NCBI GenBank assembly: GCA_002633025.1
Contig: NMRB01000525.1
Location: forward strand, 189,527 to 253,526
Source: Notospermus geniculatus
Taxonomy: Eukaryota > Nemertea > Pilidiophora > Heteronemertea > Lineidae
Direction of reading: 5' to 3'
Length of the DNA stretch: 64,000 nt
The notes under the pieces were generated by a model that saw only the letters and a program-made list of their open reading frames with translations, ran no database searches and was not told where the DNA came from. The position numbers and the translations under genes are program-made. Shown in pieces: positions 10,801 to 19,890 of the stretch. The stretch's first letter is position 1. Every line of letters begins with the position of its first letter.

Positions 10801-11446
10801 CGATTAAAAACAGCTCATTTTAAGGGAGTACATGTATAAGAAATGAAAGTGGAAAATAAGAAGTGTGAAATTTTGGCATTTTGCGCGAATTTTTCAATTT
10901 CTCAAATTGGGAGAAATTTTTTCCCATTTTTAGAAATTTTCTAAAAATGACATGACATTTTGTCAGATTTTTCGGGCGATACTTCTCAAAATGGGAAAAG
11001 CCTCTCCCAATTTGAGAAATTGAAAAATTGACGCAAAATGCCAAAATTTTCCACTTTGATTTCTTACCCACTTTTAATGCATTTTTCGTCCTGTATTAGT
11101 CCAGAATGCACTGCGGCCAATTGATGAAACAAATCGGCGCGAATTTCTAGCATCCCACATTTTCAGCATTGAACAATAAAAGAGCTATTGTTTGGTATTT
11201 TTTTCTGGTACACCCTGTAGAGGAAATTTTGGAGGAAAGACACGCAACTGTGTTCATTTATAAATTAGCTTACCCCTGGCATAATGACACGCTCCACATC
11301 CTTGAAAATATCCTCCCAATCCTCGCCAGAAATAGGTGCGGAATCTGGCAATAGGTGGCGCATATAACCAGGCGAGACGTCCGGGAACACGCGCCTCGTT
11401 CTGATATTTTCGAGGTAGTCTGCTATGTAGTCCACCATTTGTTTCC
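1657..11446 (-). CDS. HDC: Histidine decarboxylase-like PLP decarboxylase, partial gene (five internal exons)
   Basis: Five exons on the minus strand join in frame into about 229 residues of a group II PLP-dependent decarboxylase. From memory of the family, this kind of enzyme converts histidine to histamine (HDC), or DOPA/5-HTP to dopamine/serotonin (DDC), in the cytosol. Diagnostic stretches seen are [75 protein letters not shown], and SDQ joined to [11 protein letters not shown], then [29 protein letters not shown] and VEKAGLI-MVKM-FLP look more like HDC than DDC. The first coding exon (right of 11446) was not found. Exons from the ATLGTT region onward, including the PLP-binding lysine, lie left of the window. 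All joined junctions from 4158 rightward are phase 0, except the first acceptor, which is split in a Gly codon. One intron has a GC donor. HDC versus DDC would need the substrate-loop half. Confidence 0.9.
1918..2029. repeat. Foldback element in HDC intron
   Basis: Arms of about 38 bp begin TGTACACGATCAAATTTTTC and return as GAAAAATTTGATCGTGTACA, separated by about 35 bp. Nearly perfect hairpin. No target-site duplication is evident. Confidence 0.7.
2674..2931. mobile_element. MITE, family A, interrupted by another MITE
   Basis: The ends GGGAGGTTTAGAAATC and GATTTCTAAACCTCCC are flanked by TA. The interior is split by a second foldback at 2765-2886. With that removed it matches the 534-686 copy. 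It lies in the long HDC intron. Confidence 0.85.
2765..2886. mobile_element. Nested MITE (GAGCTTCTGCAAGCGCCCGG ends)
   Basis: Arms of about 28 bp (GAGCTTCTGCAAGCGCCCGG plus TTAGGC, and its complement) lie inside a family A element, with TA at each outer end. It must be younger than its host element. The centre carries a second small palindrome around ACGTTTATCTATTG. Confidence 0.8.
2932..3833. other. HDC intron sequence with an NRF1-like palindrome
   Basis: No exon or TIR pair is recognised. Around 3285-3345, GGCAACATCTA and AATGGAATGC recur at 53434-53475, marking an old dispersed repeat. TGCGCATGCGC at 3711-3721 is a perfect NRF1-type palindrome, also seen near 23642. Whether it binds anything is unknown. 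Confidence 0.4.
4158..4292 (-). CDS. HDC: HDC-like exon ([15 protein letters not shown]...SDQ) with GC donor
   Basis: 135 bp, 45 residues, phase 0. The acceptor ends TTTTTCAG. It encodes [13 protein letters not shown] and then LVAYCSDQ. The 3' boundary reads CAG followed by GCAAGT, so the intron starts with GC rather than GT. GCAAGT after AG is the classic strong context for GC-AG introns, and the reading frame and conserved SDQ-AHSSVE junction fix the site here. Confidence 0.9.
4367..4501. repeat. Minisatellite, about 35 bp unit, four copies
   Basis: Unit TGCTGTTCGAGTGCACTAGA followed by CGAAAATATAGTCTA, repeated four times with few substitutions and small length changes. The last unit is degenerate (GTTAGAGTGCGCTAGA). 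It lies in the HDC intron immediately upstream of the SESTFIAL exon. Confidence 0.85.
4670..4792 (-). CDS. HDC: HDC-like exon ([10 protein letters not shown]...GGGVIQ)
   Basis: 123 bp, 41 residues, phase 0. It opens with [10 protein letters not shown], continues [12 protein letters not shown], and ends GGGVIQ at CAG|GTATCC. The acceptor is ATTGAAATG..TTCAATGCAG. The poly-G run just downstream (positions 4619-4630 on the plus strand) is intronic. Confidence 0.9.
4985..5119. mobile_element. MITE with GGGCC-GGATTTATAAA ends
   Basis: TIR GGGCCGGATTTATAAAGAG, with reverse complement at the right end, and CATTG as direct flanks on both sides. About 135 bp, interior rich in A/T. It belongs to the group of foldbacks in this window whose ends read GGGCC then TATT-ATAAA. 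Confidence 0.8.
5685..5935. repeat. Dispersed repeat R, copy 1
   Basis: Contains AATAGGCTAGCGTACATTTAC, CTGTAAATAGCTCTGTCATC and CAGGCAGTGAGAG. It aligns closely with 8935-9180 and 9715-9930. No TIRs or coding frame are seen. It is probably a fragment of a longer dispersed repeat. Confidence 0.75.
6350..6407. mobile_element. Right-end fragment of a MITE related to 39304-39549
   Basis: GTTGGATCGATTTTTTCC and CGCCTCGTGGAAAAGCAGC match the right end of the element at 39304-39549. The left part is missing. It abuts the next MITE at the TTA. Confidence 0.7.
6411..6585. mobile_element. MITE with AGCTGCGTTTACCAGACAT ends and TTA duplication
   Basis: 175 bp with TIR AGCTGCGTTTACCAGACAT and TTA on both sides (6408-6410 and 6586-6588). 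The internal subrepeats GCGGAATGCGG and GCGGAACGCGG are G/C rich. A 3 bp TTA duplication is typical of PIF/Harbinger-type elements. No ORF. Confidence 0.85.
6684..6797 (-). CDS. HDC: HDC-like exon ([12 protein letters not shown]...LGFTW)
   Basis: 114 bp, 38 residues, phase 0. It encodes [13 protein letters not shown], a substrate-pocket segment, then [18 protein letters not shown]. The donor is TGG|GTGAGT and the acceptor ends TTTTTCAG. It matches the canonical HDC/DDC exon exactly in extent. Confidence 0.9.
7527..7930. repeat. Inverted gene-fragment-like repeat
   Basis: Two arms (about 7527-7615 and, inverted, 7845-7930) share GGATGCGCAGCTTTCCGAC and CTCCGACTCCG. On the plus strand, the left arm reads [20 protein letters not shown] followed by AMDILEEND. 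The inverted arm reads almost the same peptide on the minus strand, with mainly conservative changes. This suggests captured coding sequence inside a foldback. No product is recognised. It lies in the HDC intron. Confidence 0.55.
7931..8712. other. HDC intron, nothing recognised
   Basis: I see no splice-flanked exon, TIR pair or known motif. At 8713-8745 a single end of the family B element (GTGAGGTTTCGCAAATCTG) appears without a partner. Confidence 0.4.
8935..9277. repeat. Dispersed repeat R, copy 2
   Basis: Near-identical over about 300 bp to 9711-10014, ending at the same CGACAGCGTTGCCACTAT. It is separated from that copy by a MITE-like segment and an N at 9703. Two almost identical copies around a gap base could be two haplotypes placed in series. 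Confidence 0.75.
9278..9702. mobile_element. Family G foldback element, right end cut by an assembly gap
   Basis: The left end AGCCTTGTTTATACTTCGAC is followed by GACGCACGACCATCGTC. The right arm holds GAAGTATGAATC and CGTGCGTCGGACGCCG before the N at 9703. Many GCGTCCGACG-type palindromes occur inside. Related to the element at 18156-18689. Confidence 0.7.
9711..10014. repeat. Dispersed repeat R, copy 3
   Basis: Same as 8967-9277 apart from a few substitutions and a missing 9 bp. It ends at CGTTGCCACTAT and then continues into different sequence (CTCAGATGGCG). See copy 2 for the assembly caution. Confidence 0.75.
10015..10844. other. HDC intron, nothing recognised
   Basis: No TIR pair or exon is recognised. 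The segment at 10430-10740 is locally G/C rich, with GCTGGCCTCCCAGCTGGGAGG, and has overlapping short frames on both strands. None resembles a protein I know. Confidence 0.35.
10845..11057. mobile_element. Foldback element (AAAGTGGAAAAT ends)
   Basis: About 210 bp. Arms carry AAATTTTGGCATTTTGCG and TTTCTCAAATTGGGAGA, which reappear inverted. The arms extend about 75 bp each around a short centre. No ORF. Confidence 0.75.
11274..11446 (-). CDS. HDC: HDC-like exon ([12 protein letters not shown]...IMPG)
   Basis: 173 bp, encoding [29 protein letters not shown], and [16 protein letters not shown]. The acceptor is TTTTGTATTGCAG. The Gly codon is split (two bases in this exon), so a short upstream exon carrying the start codon is required. 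The donor is GGG|GTAAGC. I did not find the start exon among the repeats to the right. Confidence 0.9.
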
Positions 11447-11616
11447 CTGCAATACAAAAGTTCACAAAAAAGTTTATTAAGGTGTCAACACAGGAATTAT
11501 TTCCACATCTGTGATTGTGTTTTCTTTTCCTAGTTTTACCAAATTATAGTTTGAGGCTGAAGAGTACTTGGTTTTTCAACATCTCATACGAAGTTAAAAA
11601 TAAATGCGGTAAAATC

Positions 11617-11808
11617 TATTCATCGTATCCATGACGTACTGCGACAGTGCCCGCCATTGCTGACGTCGCATGGGTGGTGGGCAAATGACGCAAGGGTGGT
11701 GGGCAAATTTCATTGCTTTGCTGAAGAAGCTGGTGGGCAAAAAGACGCAACGTCACAACGTCACCTTGGTCACGTAGGCCTGGGCCTACGTCATGGATAC
11801 GATGAATA
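11617..11808. mobile_element. MITE with TTCATCGTATCCATGACGTA ends
   Basis: About 190 bp, with TA at both ends and a 20 bp TIR starting TTCATCG. Inside, GGTGGGCAAA occurs three times and GACGCAA twice. It lies just upstream (on the gene strand) of the first visible HDC exon. Confidence 0.8.
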
Positions 11809-12408
11809 AGAACATGAAACTGTCAAATTTCAAAAATATCTTGAACAAATAATTTTTTGAGAATTTAAATTTTTTTCAAAATGAATTTGGTTTATTTCAC
11901 GACTTTCAGCGAAAAAAAATTGGTTATAATACATCCAAATTGAGATATAAAATATGAAAAAAAGACTAATTGTAAACGATAATTTGAAGAAATATGTTAA
12001 TTTCAAATGTCTCAGCCATGGTGGCACAGAATAAAGGTCAAAGTAAAATTCCCTTCAAATCGGTCTTTAGTAGAAAGTAATCTTGTATGTAATGTGAAAA
12101 CTTTAAGAAAATTGCGAAATTACAGGTTTTCGAAATATTTGATCTCAAATATCAACCAACTCGACAAAGACATTCAAACCTAGTTTTCGCCAAAATCTTC
12201 CAACTTCTTAATGCTCATATTGATGACTGATGAAATTCGTTTTAAAGAAAAACAACAAATTTCAATTTTCATGATATTTTGGAAGTGCGATATTTTCATA
12301 TTAGATGCCATATCGATTTTTCCACATTTTCTTTTTCGTTTGGGCTTTATAGATGCTGGGCATACCGCTCGCAGCGCCACGTCGTGACGTTAGTTCCGCA
12401 GGTACACC

Positions 12409-13450
12409 CTTAGTCAAAAGTAAATAGACAGCTACTAAATTCAATATTTCCTAATATAGCAGCGAGGCACAATTTTTCTTTTTATTTCCATTGATAACAA
12501 TTGCTTTGGCACCTTCTTACACCAAAATTATCTTGCTGTCCTTTGAACTGATTTTTTTGGTGAAAGTTTGAATTTTCATCAAAAAAAGTGATTTTTTATT
12601 CGGGATTTGTTGGTGATCGCACCTATGCCATCTTGAAGCACATTTGTTTCTGAGTAGAATCTAGCTTTCGGATCCCATGGATCTGTAGGGGGGACAAAGT
12701 TACAGAGGGACTTTTGCAGTGATTTTGTTCGGTTAGCCAAGTTCGATCTTCCACGTGCTCTTCCGTATTTCATACCGACCAAGTGTTGAATATTCAGCAG
12801 TTCTCCGTCACAAAGCACACGCTCGGGGCAAACCACATTGATTGCGTTGCATCATTATTATTGATTGTATTGTGCACTATAGTTTAGTTTTGAACGGGCA
12901 AACATGCTTTGTGGTTAGCTGTCTGCGGTAATCGCCTATAGCTCGGAACGTCATCCCGGGCCCACTTAGGCCTTATTGTTATTCACATTATTTCTTATTG
13001 AAATTCCAAAGGCTCGGTCAAATAGGCCCAGTATGAATAGCGATTATTATTCGTGACCCTGAACTTGCCGCGTCACAACTGGTTGGTTATGAATGTGGTG
13101 TCAGACTGGCAACTGGAAAACCCTAAAATTGCCTGTAAGAAACCATCAATAACTCGGTTGCAGAAGCTCCAATTCTTTATTTCAAAATATCATTGTGTCT
13201 GGAAACAGTAGAGCTGTAAAATGCTCAGGTTCTCGATTTTGCGAAGGCGATAATAAAAAACCTCATTTTTTGACAAAATTTCAATCTTTCACCAAAAAGT
13301 CACTAAACTGTATACCTGGGTCATTTCGGTGGAAAGAGGTGCCGAAGCAGTTGTTATGAGTGAGTATAAAAAGAAAAAATGCGTTTCATTAATATTAAAA
13401 GAAATATTGAATTTAGTAGCTGTCTATTTACTTTTGACTAAGGGTGTACC
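12409..13450. mobile_element. Large foldback element, about 1 kb
   Basis: Arms of about 200 bp: TACACCCTTAGTCAAAAGTA and ATAGACAGCTACTAAATTC near 12410 return inverted near 13403-13450. The arms diverge inward through GGCACC and a TGGTGAAAGTTTGAA stretch. The centre (12620-13200) has no recognised coding sequence. Confidence 0.75.
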
Positions 13451-13880
13451 TCATTGTAAAAATAGGGTAAGAAAATACAGGTGTACAAAAATTTCTGGGG
13501 TCACTGTACACGTACCACGTAAATCATGTTTCTTTTTTCCTGAGGTTAGTTTTTGAAGGCTACATGCACGAGGTAAATCCTGTTTTTGGCAGATTCCCAA
13601 AAAATCGTAATCATTATTTTCATACTAAATAGGTATATTGTAACGATTCGTCTGGGTTCACGCCTACTAAATATTTTCCTCAGGTTCATGAGAAGCCGAA
13701 GAAATCACTATCACTGCCAGACGTTTGTCGATCGGGGAAACCTTGTCGACATAGTAAAATCGTCTACAAGCAGACAGGCAAACGGCAAGAAATGTCCTTT
13801 AAAGGGAATTAGTCGCGGCATTAAGCCATATGTTTAGATAGATAAATGGTTAAAATGATGTACATGTACCGGGTACTGTA

Positions 13881-14787
13881 CAGTCATTGACAAATGTTTA
13901 TCTCCACCTGACATCTTGAATATTTCAAATACTACTGGACCAATTTTAACACGGTTTGTTGCACATGAAAGTATATCTTATTGGTCATATTTCTGCATCA
14001 AAATTTTGGATATTCGGAAATATCGTTATTATGTAATAGCTCATCAGAAAAAAACACTAAAAATCAACATTGTTGTTACGTAATTTTTTTGTGATTTTTG
14101 TTGCAGTTCTGATAGCGTGGAACTTTCTAAGGATTTGGGGCTTTGTTTCATCAAAATATGTTGAGTGGTTGCTGAGATATCTGAGATTATCACAATTTTG
14201 ATAATTTGAGATTTTCGTGCTTTGCGGTAATTTTGATGCCATTAGATAAAGCTAACCTCAGAACACCGGTTTACAAAATTTTGGAACTTTTTTTGCGTTA
14301 TTTGGGCAGTATTATTGCATATTTGTCAAAATATCAAAAATATCAAACATGCTTAACTGCTCTCCGGTTTACCCCAAAAGTTCCAAAACTTCATACTTCT
14401 ACGTTTTGAAGTGAGCTCTGTCTACTGATATCAAAATTTTGTGAAAAATTGGAAATTTTCAAATTATCGAAATTTTGATAATCTCAGATATCTCAGCAAC
14501 CACTCAACATATTTTGATGAAACAAAGCCCCAAATCCTTAGAAAGTTCCACTCTATCAGAACTGCAACAAACATCACACAAAAATTACGTAATAACAATG
14601 TTGATTTTTAGTGTTTTTTTCTGATGAGCTATTACATAATAACGATATTTCCGAATATCTAAAGTTTTAATGAAGAAATATGACCAACAAGACATACTTT
14701 CATGTGCAACAAACCGTGTTAAAATTGGTCTAGTAGTATTCGAAATATTCAAGATGTCAGGTGGAGATAAACTTTTGTCAATGACTG
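13881..14787. mobile_element. Mariner/Tc1-type long-TIR MITE (CAGTCATTGACAAA ends)
   Basis: 907 bp with arms of about 340 bp starting CAGTCATTGACAAA-GTTTAT, and TA at both outer ends (13879-13880, 14788-14789). Arms are about 90% identical by eye. There is no transposase frame. The TA duplication and CAGT start fit the Tc1/mariner group. Confidence 0.8.
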
Positions 14788-15161
14788 TACATGTATAAGC
14801 CCTGGTGATCGCAGAAATACCGCATACATTGAGTGAAATACTAAAATGACTTGTAATGACCTAAAACAGAGCAAGCCAAGTTCCCAATTATCGGCCTCAT
14901 AAAAAATGTATACATAGAGTTCGTATTTCCTAAGAATCAGAACTCTGGCTAAGCGGCGTGTTCGGTCAAAAGGTGAAAAAAAACAATGGTATGCGAAGCA
15001 AAGTCTCTTTTGAGATTTGCCTGACCGGAATACATGCACTTGGGAATTTGTTGAATCATACGTTTGTCTCTGCAGACTTCAAAACACACACTGGACAATC
15101 CATTGTCATTCAAAATAAGGGTCATGATGAAGTTCGACAATATACGTTATATACCGTATAT
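14788..15161. other. Unassigned spacer
   Basis: Overlapping short frames on both strands, none with recognisable protein content. No TIR pair. Confidence 0.35.
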
Positions 15162-15557
15162 TAGGGAGTTTTCGCAAATCTGACGAAAAACGAAGTACGA
15201 AATACGAAATTGGACGTCATATCCATGACGTAATGTATTTCAGGAAATGGTTGGTATCACAAGTGTCCCTCCTGCCAGTGCGTCTTTTAGGGCATGTCAT
15301 GTAAGATCGAAAGAGTTATGGCGCATCTTGAATTTTTAAATTTCCAATTCGTATCAACGCAGTGGAAACGAAAGATAAATTTCAAAGTTTAATATACACC
15401 TTACCTCTGTCGTTCTAACGTCATACGCTAAAAGACGCTCTTGCAGCAGGCGATATTTGTGGTACCAGGCATTTCCTGAAATACATTACGTCATGGATAT
15501 GACGTCCGATTTCGTATTTCGTACTTCGTTTTTCGTCAGATTTGCGAAAACTCCCTA
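15162..15557. mobile_element. MITE, family B (GGGAGTTTTCGCAAATCTGA ends)
   Basis: About 395 bp. Arms of roughly 80 bp start GGGAGTTTTCGCAAATCTGA and continue GAAAAACGAAGTACGAAATA. TA at both ends. The arms include ATGACGTAATGTATTTC. Other copies are at 17103-17437, and divergent ones in 20820-21807. Confidence 0.85.
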
Positions 15558-15569
15558 TTGTCAAATTTT

Positions 15570-15720
15570 ATATCCAAAGAACGAGAAAGCACAAAAATTG
15601 ACACACAAAATGATAAATATCAAGAAGTCAACTTCCAGAAACTTGCGAATTTTTGACCCCAACCGGGGTCTTCCTCAGCCACTTTTCAGTTGGAGAGACC
15701 AGAAAAGACTGGTCAAATTT
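15570..15720 (-). repeat. Repeat K with hammerhead-like core, single copy
   Basis: Read on the minus strand: CTGAGGA (15672-15678), one A, stem GACCCC-GGTT-GGGGTC (15655-15670), AAAA where GAAA is expected, and a short self-complementary segment. A shared tail containing TTTTGTGTGTCAATTTTTGT follows. The order matches a hammerhead core (CUGANGA, helix II, GAAA), but the final G is mutated and helix I is not convincing. Confidence 0.55.
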
Positions 15721-15883
15721 CGTAAGGGTCAATAAAGGGAGACTCCATTTATTTTGTAAAATTTTGAATTTTTGAAATATCGTTAATACATTCAAATTCA
15801 TTGATATCTAAAATGGTATATTTTTAAAAATCAGCAAGCTCGCTATCCTAAGTAAATTGCATCTCCTAATTTTAAGTATTTTA

Positions 15884-16248
15884 ATGGGAACCCGCATGAC
15901 TGCAGATGGCGCAGCAAGTATAAGACCCGAATGACGTACTGACGTCACTTTTTTCGCTGTTGACGTCGCGTCGTCAAAGCACGTGTACATTTTTCTACAC
16001 AATTTCCCGTGGAAATTTCCCCAAAAGACGTTGTCAATATTGGCATCCTGTGGCATTTTTGACGAAACAAAGCAGTTATATAATATGGAGAACTTTGAAC
16101 ATGAAACAGGGCCGTGTAATTTAATCAAAATTGAACCAAAGAGAGTTGTTTATTTTGGGGCAAGAAGTAAATGGAAATACTGTTAGAAAATAGGACTTCC
16201 GGGTCTTACACTGACAGCGCCACGTCGTGGCGTAGTTCTGCGGGATCC
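15884..16248. repeat. Duplicated segment M with CRE-like sites, copy 1
   Basis: GGGAACCCGCATGACTGCAG through CGAAACAAAG repeats at 17815-18001. A continuation (ACACTGACAGCGCCACGTCG) repeats at 18693-18740. It contains TGACGTCA at 15940. The protein-like short frames in it occur in both copies but have no recognised product. Confidence 0.7.
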
Positions 16249-16410
16249 TCATTGCATGCCCAACATGCGCAGCACATGTGATGTCATACATGTACATGTA
16301 TGTGCTCAATGCATATTTATGAAGGTACAACCATTAGGCCTAGGCCAATGCCAATAGCCACGTGGGTGCTAAATGTCATGAACATGCCGTATCGCGCGGA
16401 ATGGCACTAA

Positions 16411-17452
16411 CGCTGAAGGGGTTATTGTCGTCCTGGGTACACATAAAGTGTACCCAGGTTCGATGTCGTCAAGTGAAATTGTACCCTGGGTCCACTTTCT
16501 TGTTACAAACTGTACCCAGGTTCTGATTTAGAGACCTCGGGGCGAGGTTGTTCTCGGTGAAGTCACTTGACATTGTGCCTGCAAGGTGACCGTGCAAAAA
16601 GCTAAAGAAGAGAAGTTGGAAGAATTTTATTTTTGACTAGCTGGACAGTTTTCAACCTCGGATGGTTACAGAGAAAGTTAATCAACTCGCCAGCTAGACA
16701 AGAAAACGTGTCATTTCCATGTAGGCCTACATGTACATGTGCATGTGCCATTGTGCATCGCCATGATGGGTTTGTTTGATCATGTGTCATAGCTTGCTGG
16801 GCAAACACTGCGGGCCTTTGTGTTCCATTGTTTGGGGAGGTGTGAAAAAGGGATTATAGAGGGGCAATTACATGTAGCTCGCTGTTCCTTCTGTCAGTAT
16901 AATTCCTCCAAGGTCATAGCACCAGGATCCTGGAACCAACATACGCTAATTCACGTATCCCACGAAATCTTGAGAATGAGCTCGTCCCTAGGTCTCTGAA
17001 TCAGAACCTGGGTACAGTTTGTAACAAGAAAGTGGACCCAGGATACAATTTCACTTGACGACATCGAACCTGGGTACACTTTATGTGTACCCAGGACGAC
17101 AATAGGGAGTTTTCGCAAATCTGACGAAAAACGAAGTACGAAATACGAACTTGGACGTCAAATCCATGACGTAATGTATTTCAGGAAATGGTTCGTACCA
17201 CAAATGTCCCTCCTGCCAGTGCGTCTTTTAGCATGTCATGTAGGATCGAAAAAGTTATGGCGCATCTTGAATTTTTAAATTTCCAATTCGTATCAACGAA
17301 GTGGAAACGAAAGATAAATTTCAAAGTTTAATATACACCGTACCACAGCCATTTCCAGAAATACATTACGTCATGGATATGACGTCCAATTTCGTATTTC
17401 GTACTTCGTTTTTCGTCAGATTTGCGAAAACTCCCTAATAACCCCTTCAGCG
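16411..17452. mobile_element. Large foldback element, 1 kb, hosting a family B MITE
   Basis: Left arm CGCTGAAGGGGTTATTGTCG then GTCCTGGGTACAC; the right arm is its reverse complement ending CCCCTTCAGCG. Arms exceed 110 bp and contain several copies of GTACCCAGG / CCTGGGTAC. The right arm is split at GACGACAAT|AACCCC by the element at 17103-17437, so this is the older of the two. Confidence 0.85.
17103..17437. mobile_element. MITE, family B, nested in a foldback arm
   Basis: Same ends as the 15162 element. Because the uninterrupted host arm survives at 16411-16440, the pre-insertion sequence can be read: it supports a 3 bp AAT duplication with an element starting AGGGAG. Confidence 0.85.
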
Positions 17453-17814
17453 GCACGAACACCGAGGAAGTTGAGAATGTTTGTATGTGTTGCAGATCTA
17501 TGTGTAACAAACGTTCAAGGTCGTCGCCGTTTTATTAGACCGGAGTAAAATGAAATTTTAGGGGAAAATGGAATCCTAAAATGACGTCAAAAATAAAATG
17601 GCAGCCAAAACCGAAGCCTTCTAGCCCTAGCGGTGGCTTCGAGAACCAAAATGCCTAATCTTTAAAAGATAATTTCCATCCTAATTTATACCTGTAATGT
17701 CCTTAAATTACTATCTAATGGAGTAATAGAGTGGGTAATCAAATCAGGTGACATCATGCGTACATTTTAAACGGTCGGCGAGTTTTGTCGGAGGAATCAG
17801 CTGGAAGGGATAAT

Positions 17815-18001
17815 GGGGAACCCGCATGACTGCAGACGGCGCAGTCAGTATAAGACCCGAATGACGTACTGACGTCACTTTTTTCGCTGTTGACGTCACG
17901 TCGTCAAAGATGTGTACATTTTTCTACACAATTTTCCGTGGAAATTTCCCCAAAAGACGTTGTCAGTATTGGCATCCTGTGGCATTTCTGACGAAACAAA
18001 G
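17815..18001. repeat. Duplicated segment M, copy 2
   Basis: Matches 15884-16074 with scattered substitutions, including CGTACTGACGTCAC and GAAATTTCCCCAAAAGACG. The downstream continuation is displaced to 18693-18740 by the inserted element at 18156-18689. Confidence 0.7.
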
Positions 18002-18155
18002 ATTTTATGACCGTCATGATCCCAAGGTTCTAAGCTATCCACTGGTATGTTTAATTAGTGGGAGTGACCAGGGACCTGGCGACAGCAATGAGTTGAAAAG
18101 GGCATGTGTGGTCAAATTCTCGTAAACGTTGTTCCCTACTTTTTGCATGGATCTA

Positions 18156-18689
18156 TAGTTTATACTTCGACGCAAGACCATCGGCGTCCGACGCCCGATC
18201 AAATCTGGACGCCGACTTCGCGGAATTGATTCACAGTCCAACGTACTTTAGCGACGGCAACCCGTTATGAAACGACTCAAGTAATAAAGCCCCGTTTATA
18301 CAGAGCACGGTTTGCGGTCCGGCGTCCGGTGTGCGTTTTCCGTCCAGAATGCATCAAGGTATTTTCTTACAACCGTTTATACAGAGCGCGGCCGCCGCAC
18401 TCGCCGTTGCGGTGTCCGGATGCCGCGCCGCATTGAATGCCTCCAGAGCAATTCTGTACGGCCGCCGCAACGCCGGACGGGCCTGAACCAATCAGCGGAC
18501 AGTTTTAATATCACGTGAAGAAGGAGATTATCACGATTCGCTGCCGTCGAGAAAACCGTGCCCGTTCGCCGCATCCTGTTGGAACGACAAGCCGCATTCT
18601 CGTTCCGGAGGCCGTAACCGTATGCCGGATACCGGACCGCAAACCGTGCTCTGTATAAACGGGGCTTAACAGCATCGAAGTATAAACTA
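18156..18689. mobile_element. Family G foldback with nested element
   Basis: Ends TAGTTTATACTTCGACGC and GCATCGAAGTATAAACTA. The interior has CATCGGCGTCCGACGCC. It is interrupted by the element at 18298-18666. Related to 9278-9702. Confidence 0.75.
18298..18666. mobile_element. MITE with AGCCCCGTTTATACAGAGC ends and TAA duplication
   Basis: 369 bp, TIR AGCCCCGTTTATACAGAGC continuing CACGGTTTGCGGTCCGG, with TAA on both sides (18295-18297, 18667-18669). Internal GCCGCCGCAACGCCGGAC-type repeats make it G/C rich. The 3 bp duplication is PIF/Harbinger-like. Confidence 0.85.
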
Positions 18690-19169
18690 GGCTTTACACT
18701 GACAGCGCCACGTCGTGGCGTAGTTCTGCGGGTTCCTCATTGTACGGTGCTTGCAGATGAAGGAACCGACAGAACTAAAAATCCAGATGGCAGCACCAGT
18801 ACAAAAAGGTCGTGCAATGCATTTTCAGATAAAAATAATTTTTGTTGATTTTCTTCATAAAACTCATCAAAATAGAATTAAGGACCAATAAAATTACATT
18901 TTTGGTGCTATTTTCCCGTGCAGAGTAATTCAGGGATGAAATATTCAATAATCATTGACTTGGCAAAAGGATTTCTCATTGCAACCATGGTCCACTTGCC
19001 TACAGGGCCCCCTATTGCTTTATGTGGTGGAGAGGCGATCGTTCCTCGACATCGTAGGTTTCCTTTGGGGCTCCAGTTTCCCCCTACATATCGTAAATAC
19101 CGCTCAGTATTTTTGATGAAAACTATAATGTCCCGATAATGTTTCCAAATTTTTTTATGGCCGCAGGTA

Positions 19170-19196
19170 CAGTCGAGGTCAGAAGTTTACATACAC
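19170..19196 (+). mobile_element. Solitary Tc1-like transposon end
   Basis: CAGTCGAGGTCAGAAGTTTA followed by CATACAC, directly after TA, closely resembles the terminal inverted repeat of vertebrate and invertebrate Tc1 elements (the Sleeping Beauty type). I find no matching opposite end within the window, so it is a remnant or a one-ended copy. Confidence 0.65.
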
Positions 19197-19642
19197 GGTG
19201 AGCCTCAGGGAGCGTCTCGGCTGTCACAGAGCGAGGAGCGTCAGGAGCGTCCTCCCGGAAAATCGCCAAGTTTCTTAAATGTAATATTTCATATTAAATT
19301 CTTAAATAGCATCTCCGCCTTTGTTGTTCTTTGTGTAAACCGTGGTCAAAAACATTCAACTCAGATTTTCAAAGTTTTTACTGTTCTTACAAATACTTTT
19401 TTCATGGGAAATTTCAGATGTCCACTTTATTTTCTTGCTGCATTCATTGATTAGCCTAGTTTCATTGTTACAGAATTATATAACATAGTTCGTTATTTCC
19501 CGGAAATACAGTGGTTCAAAGGGTTACTGTATCAAGTTGTGTACCCATTCGTACCAGTGGTTTGGGACTGAGGGTGGCGGAAGTTGCTTGCCCGATTTCT
19601 TGTGCCGCCACCCTGTATAATTGTACAAAGTTACAATGTAAA
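19197..19642. other. Unassigned spacer
   Basis: Contains a short GAGCGTC/AGGAGCGTC repeat near 19208-19250 and otherwise nothing I recognise. Confidence 0.35.
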
Positions 19643-19890
19643 GGGCCTGTCACACTGAAGTAGTTCTCAAAACGTCCTGCCCCGTCCTAAAAAAATCGTA
19701 AAACGGGCTAGAACGTGTAACCCTTGGCCAAATAATGCCTGGATGTTCTGGAGCACCCTTCCCGTCCATGAAGTTCGTAAAAAGACTGTAAAAAGTTGCC
19801 ACTACGTCCACTCCGTTCGCACACAGTTTGAGCCCGTTCGGCGAATTTTTCAAGAACGTACTGAGAACTAGCTCAGTGTGATTGGGGTAT
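19643..19890. mobile_element. MITE with GTCACACTGA ends
   Basis: About 250 bp; ends GGGCCTGTCACACTGA-GTAGTTC and the inverted form ACTAGCTCAGTGTGATTGGGG. The interior includes AAAAGTTGCCACTACGTCC. Its inverted half-copy with an internal tandem duplication lies at 47196-47460. Confidence 0.7.

Noticed and set aside
11447-12408. First coding exon of the HDC-like gene
   Set aside because: I looked for an ATG followed by an E-x-R-x-R-type segment and a donor in the right phase, and found none I could defend.
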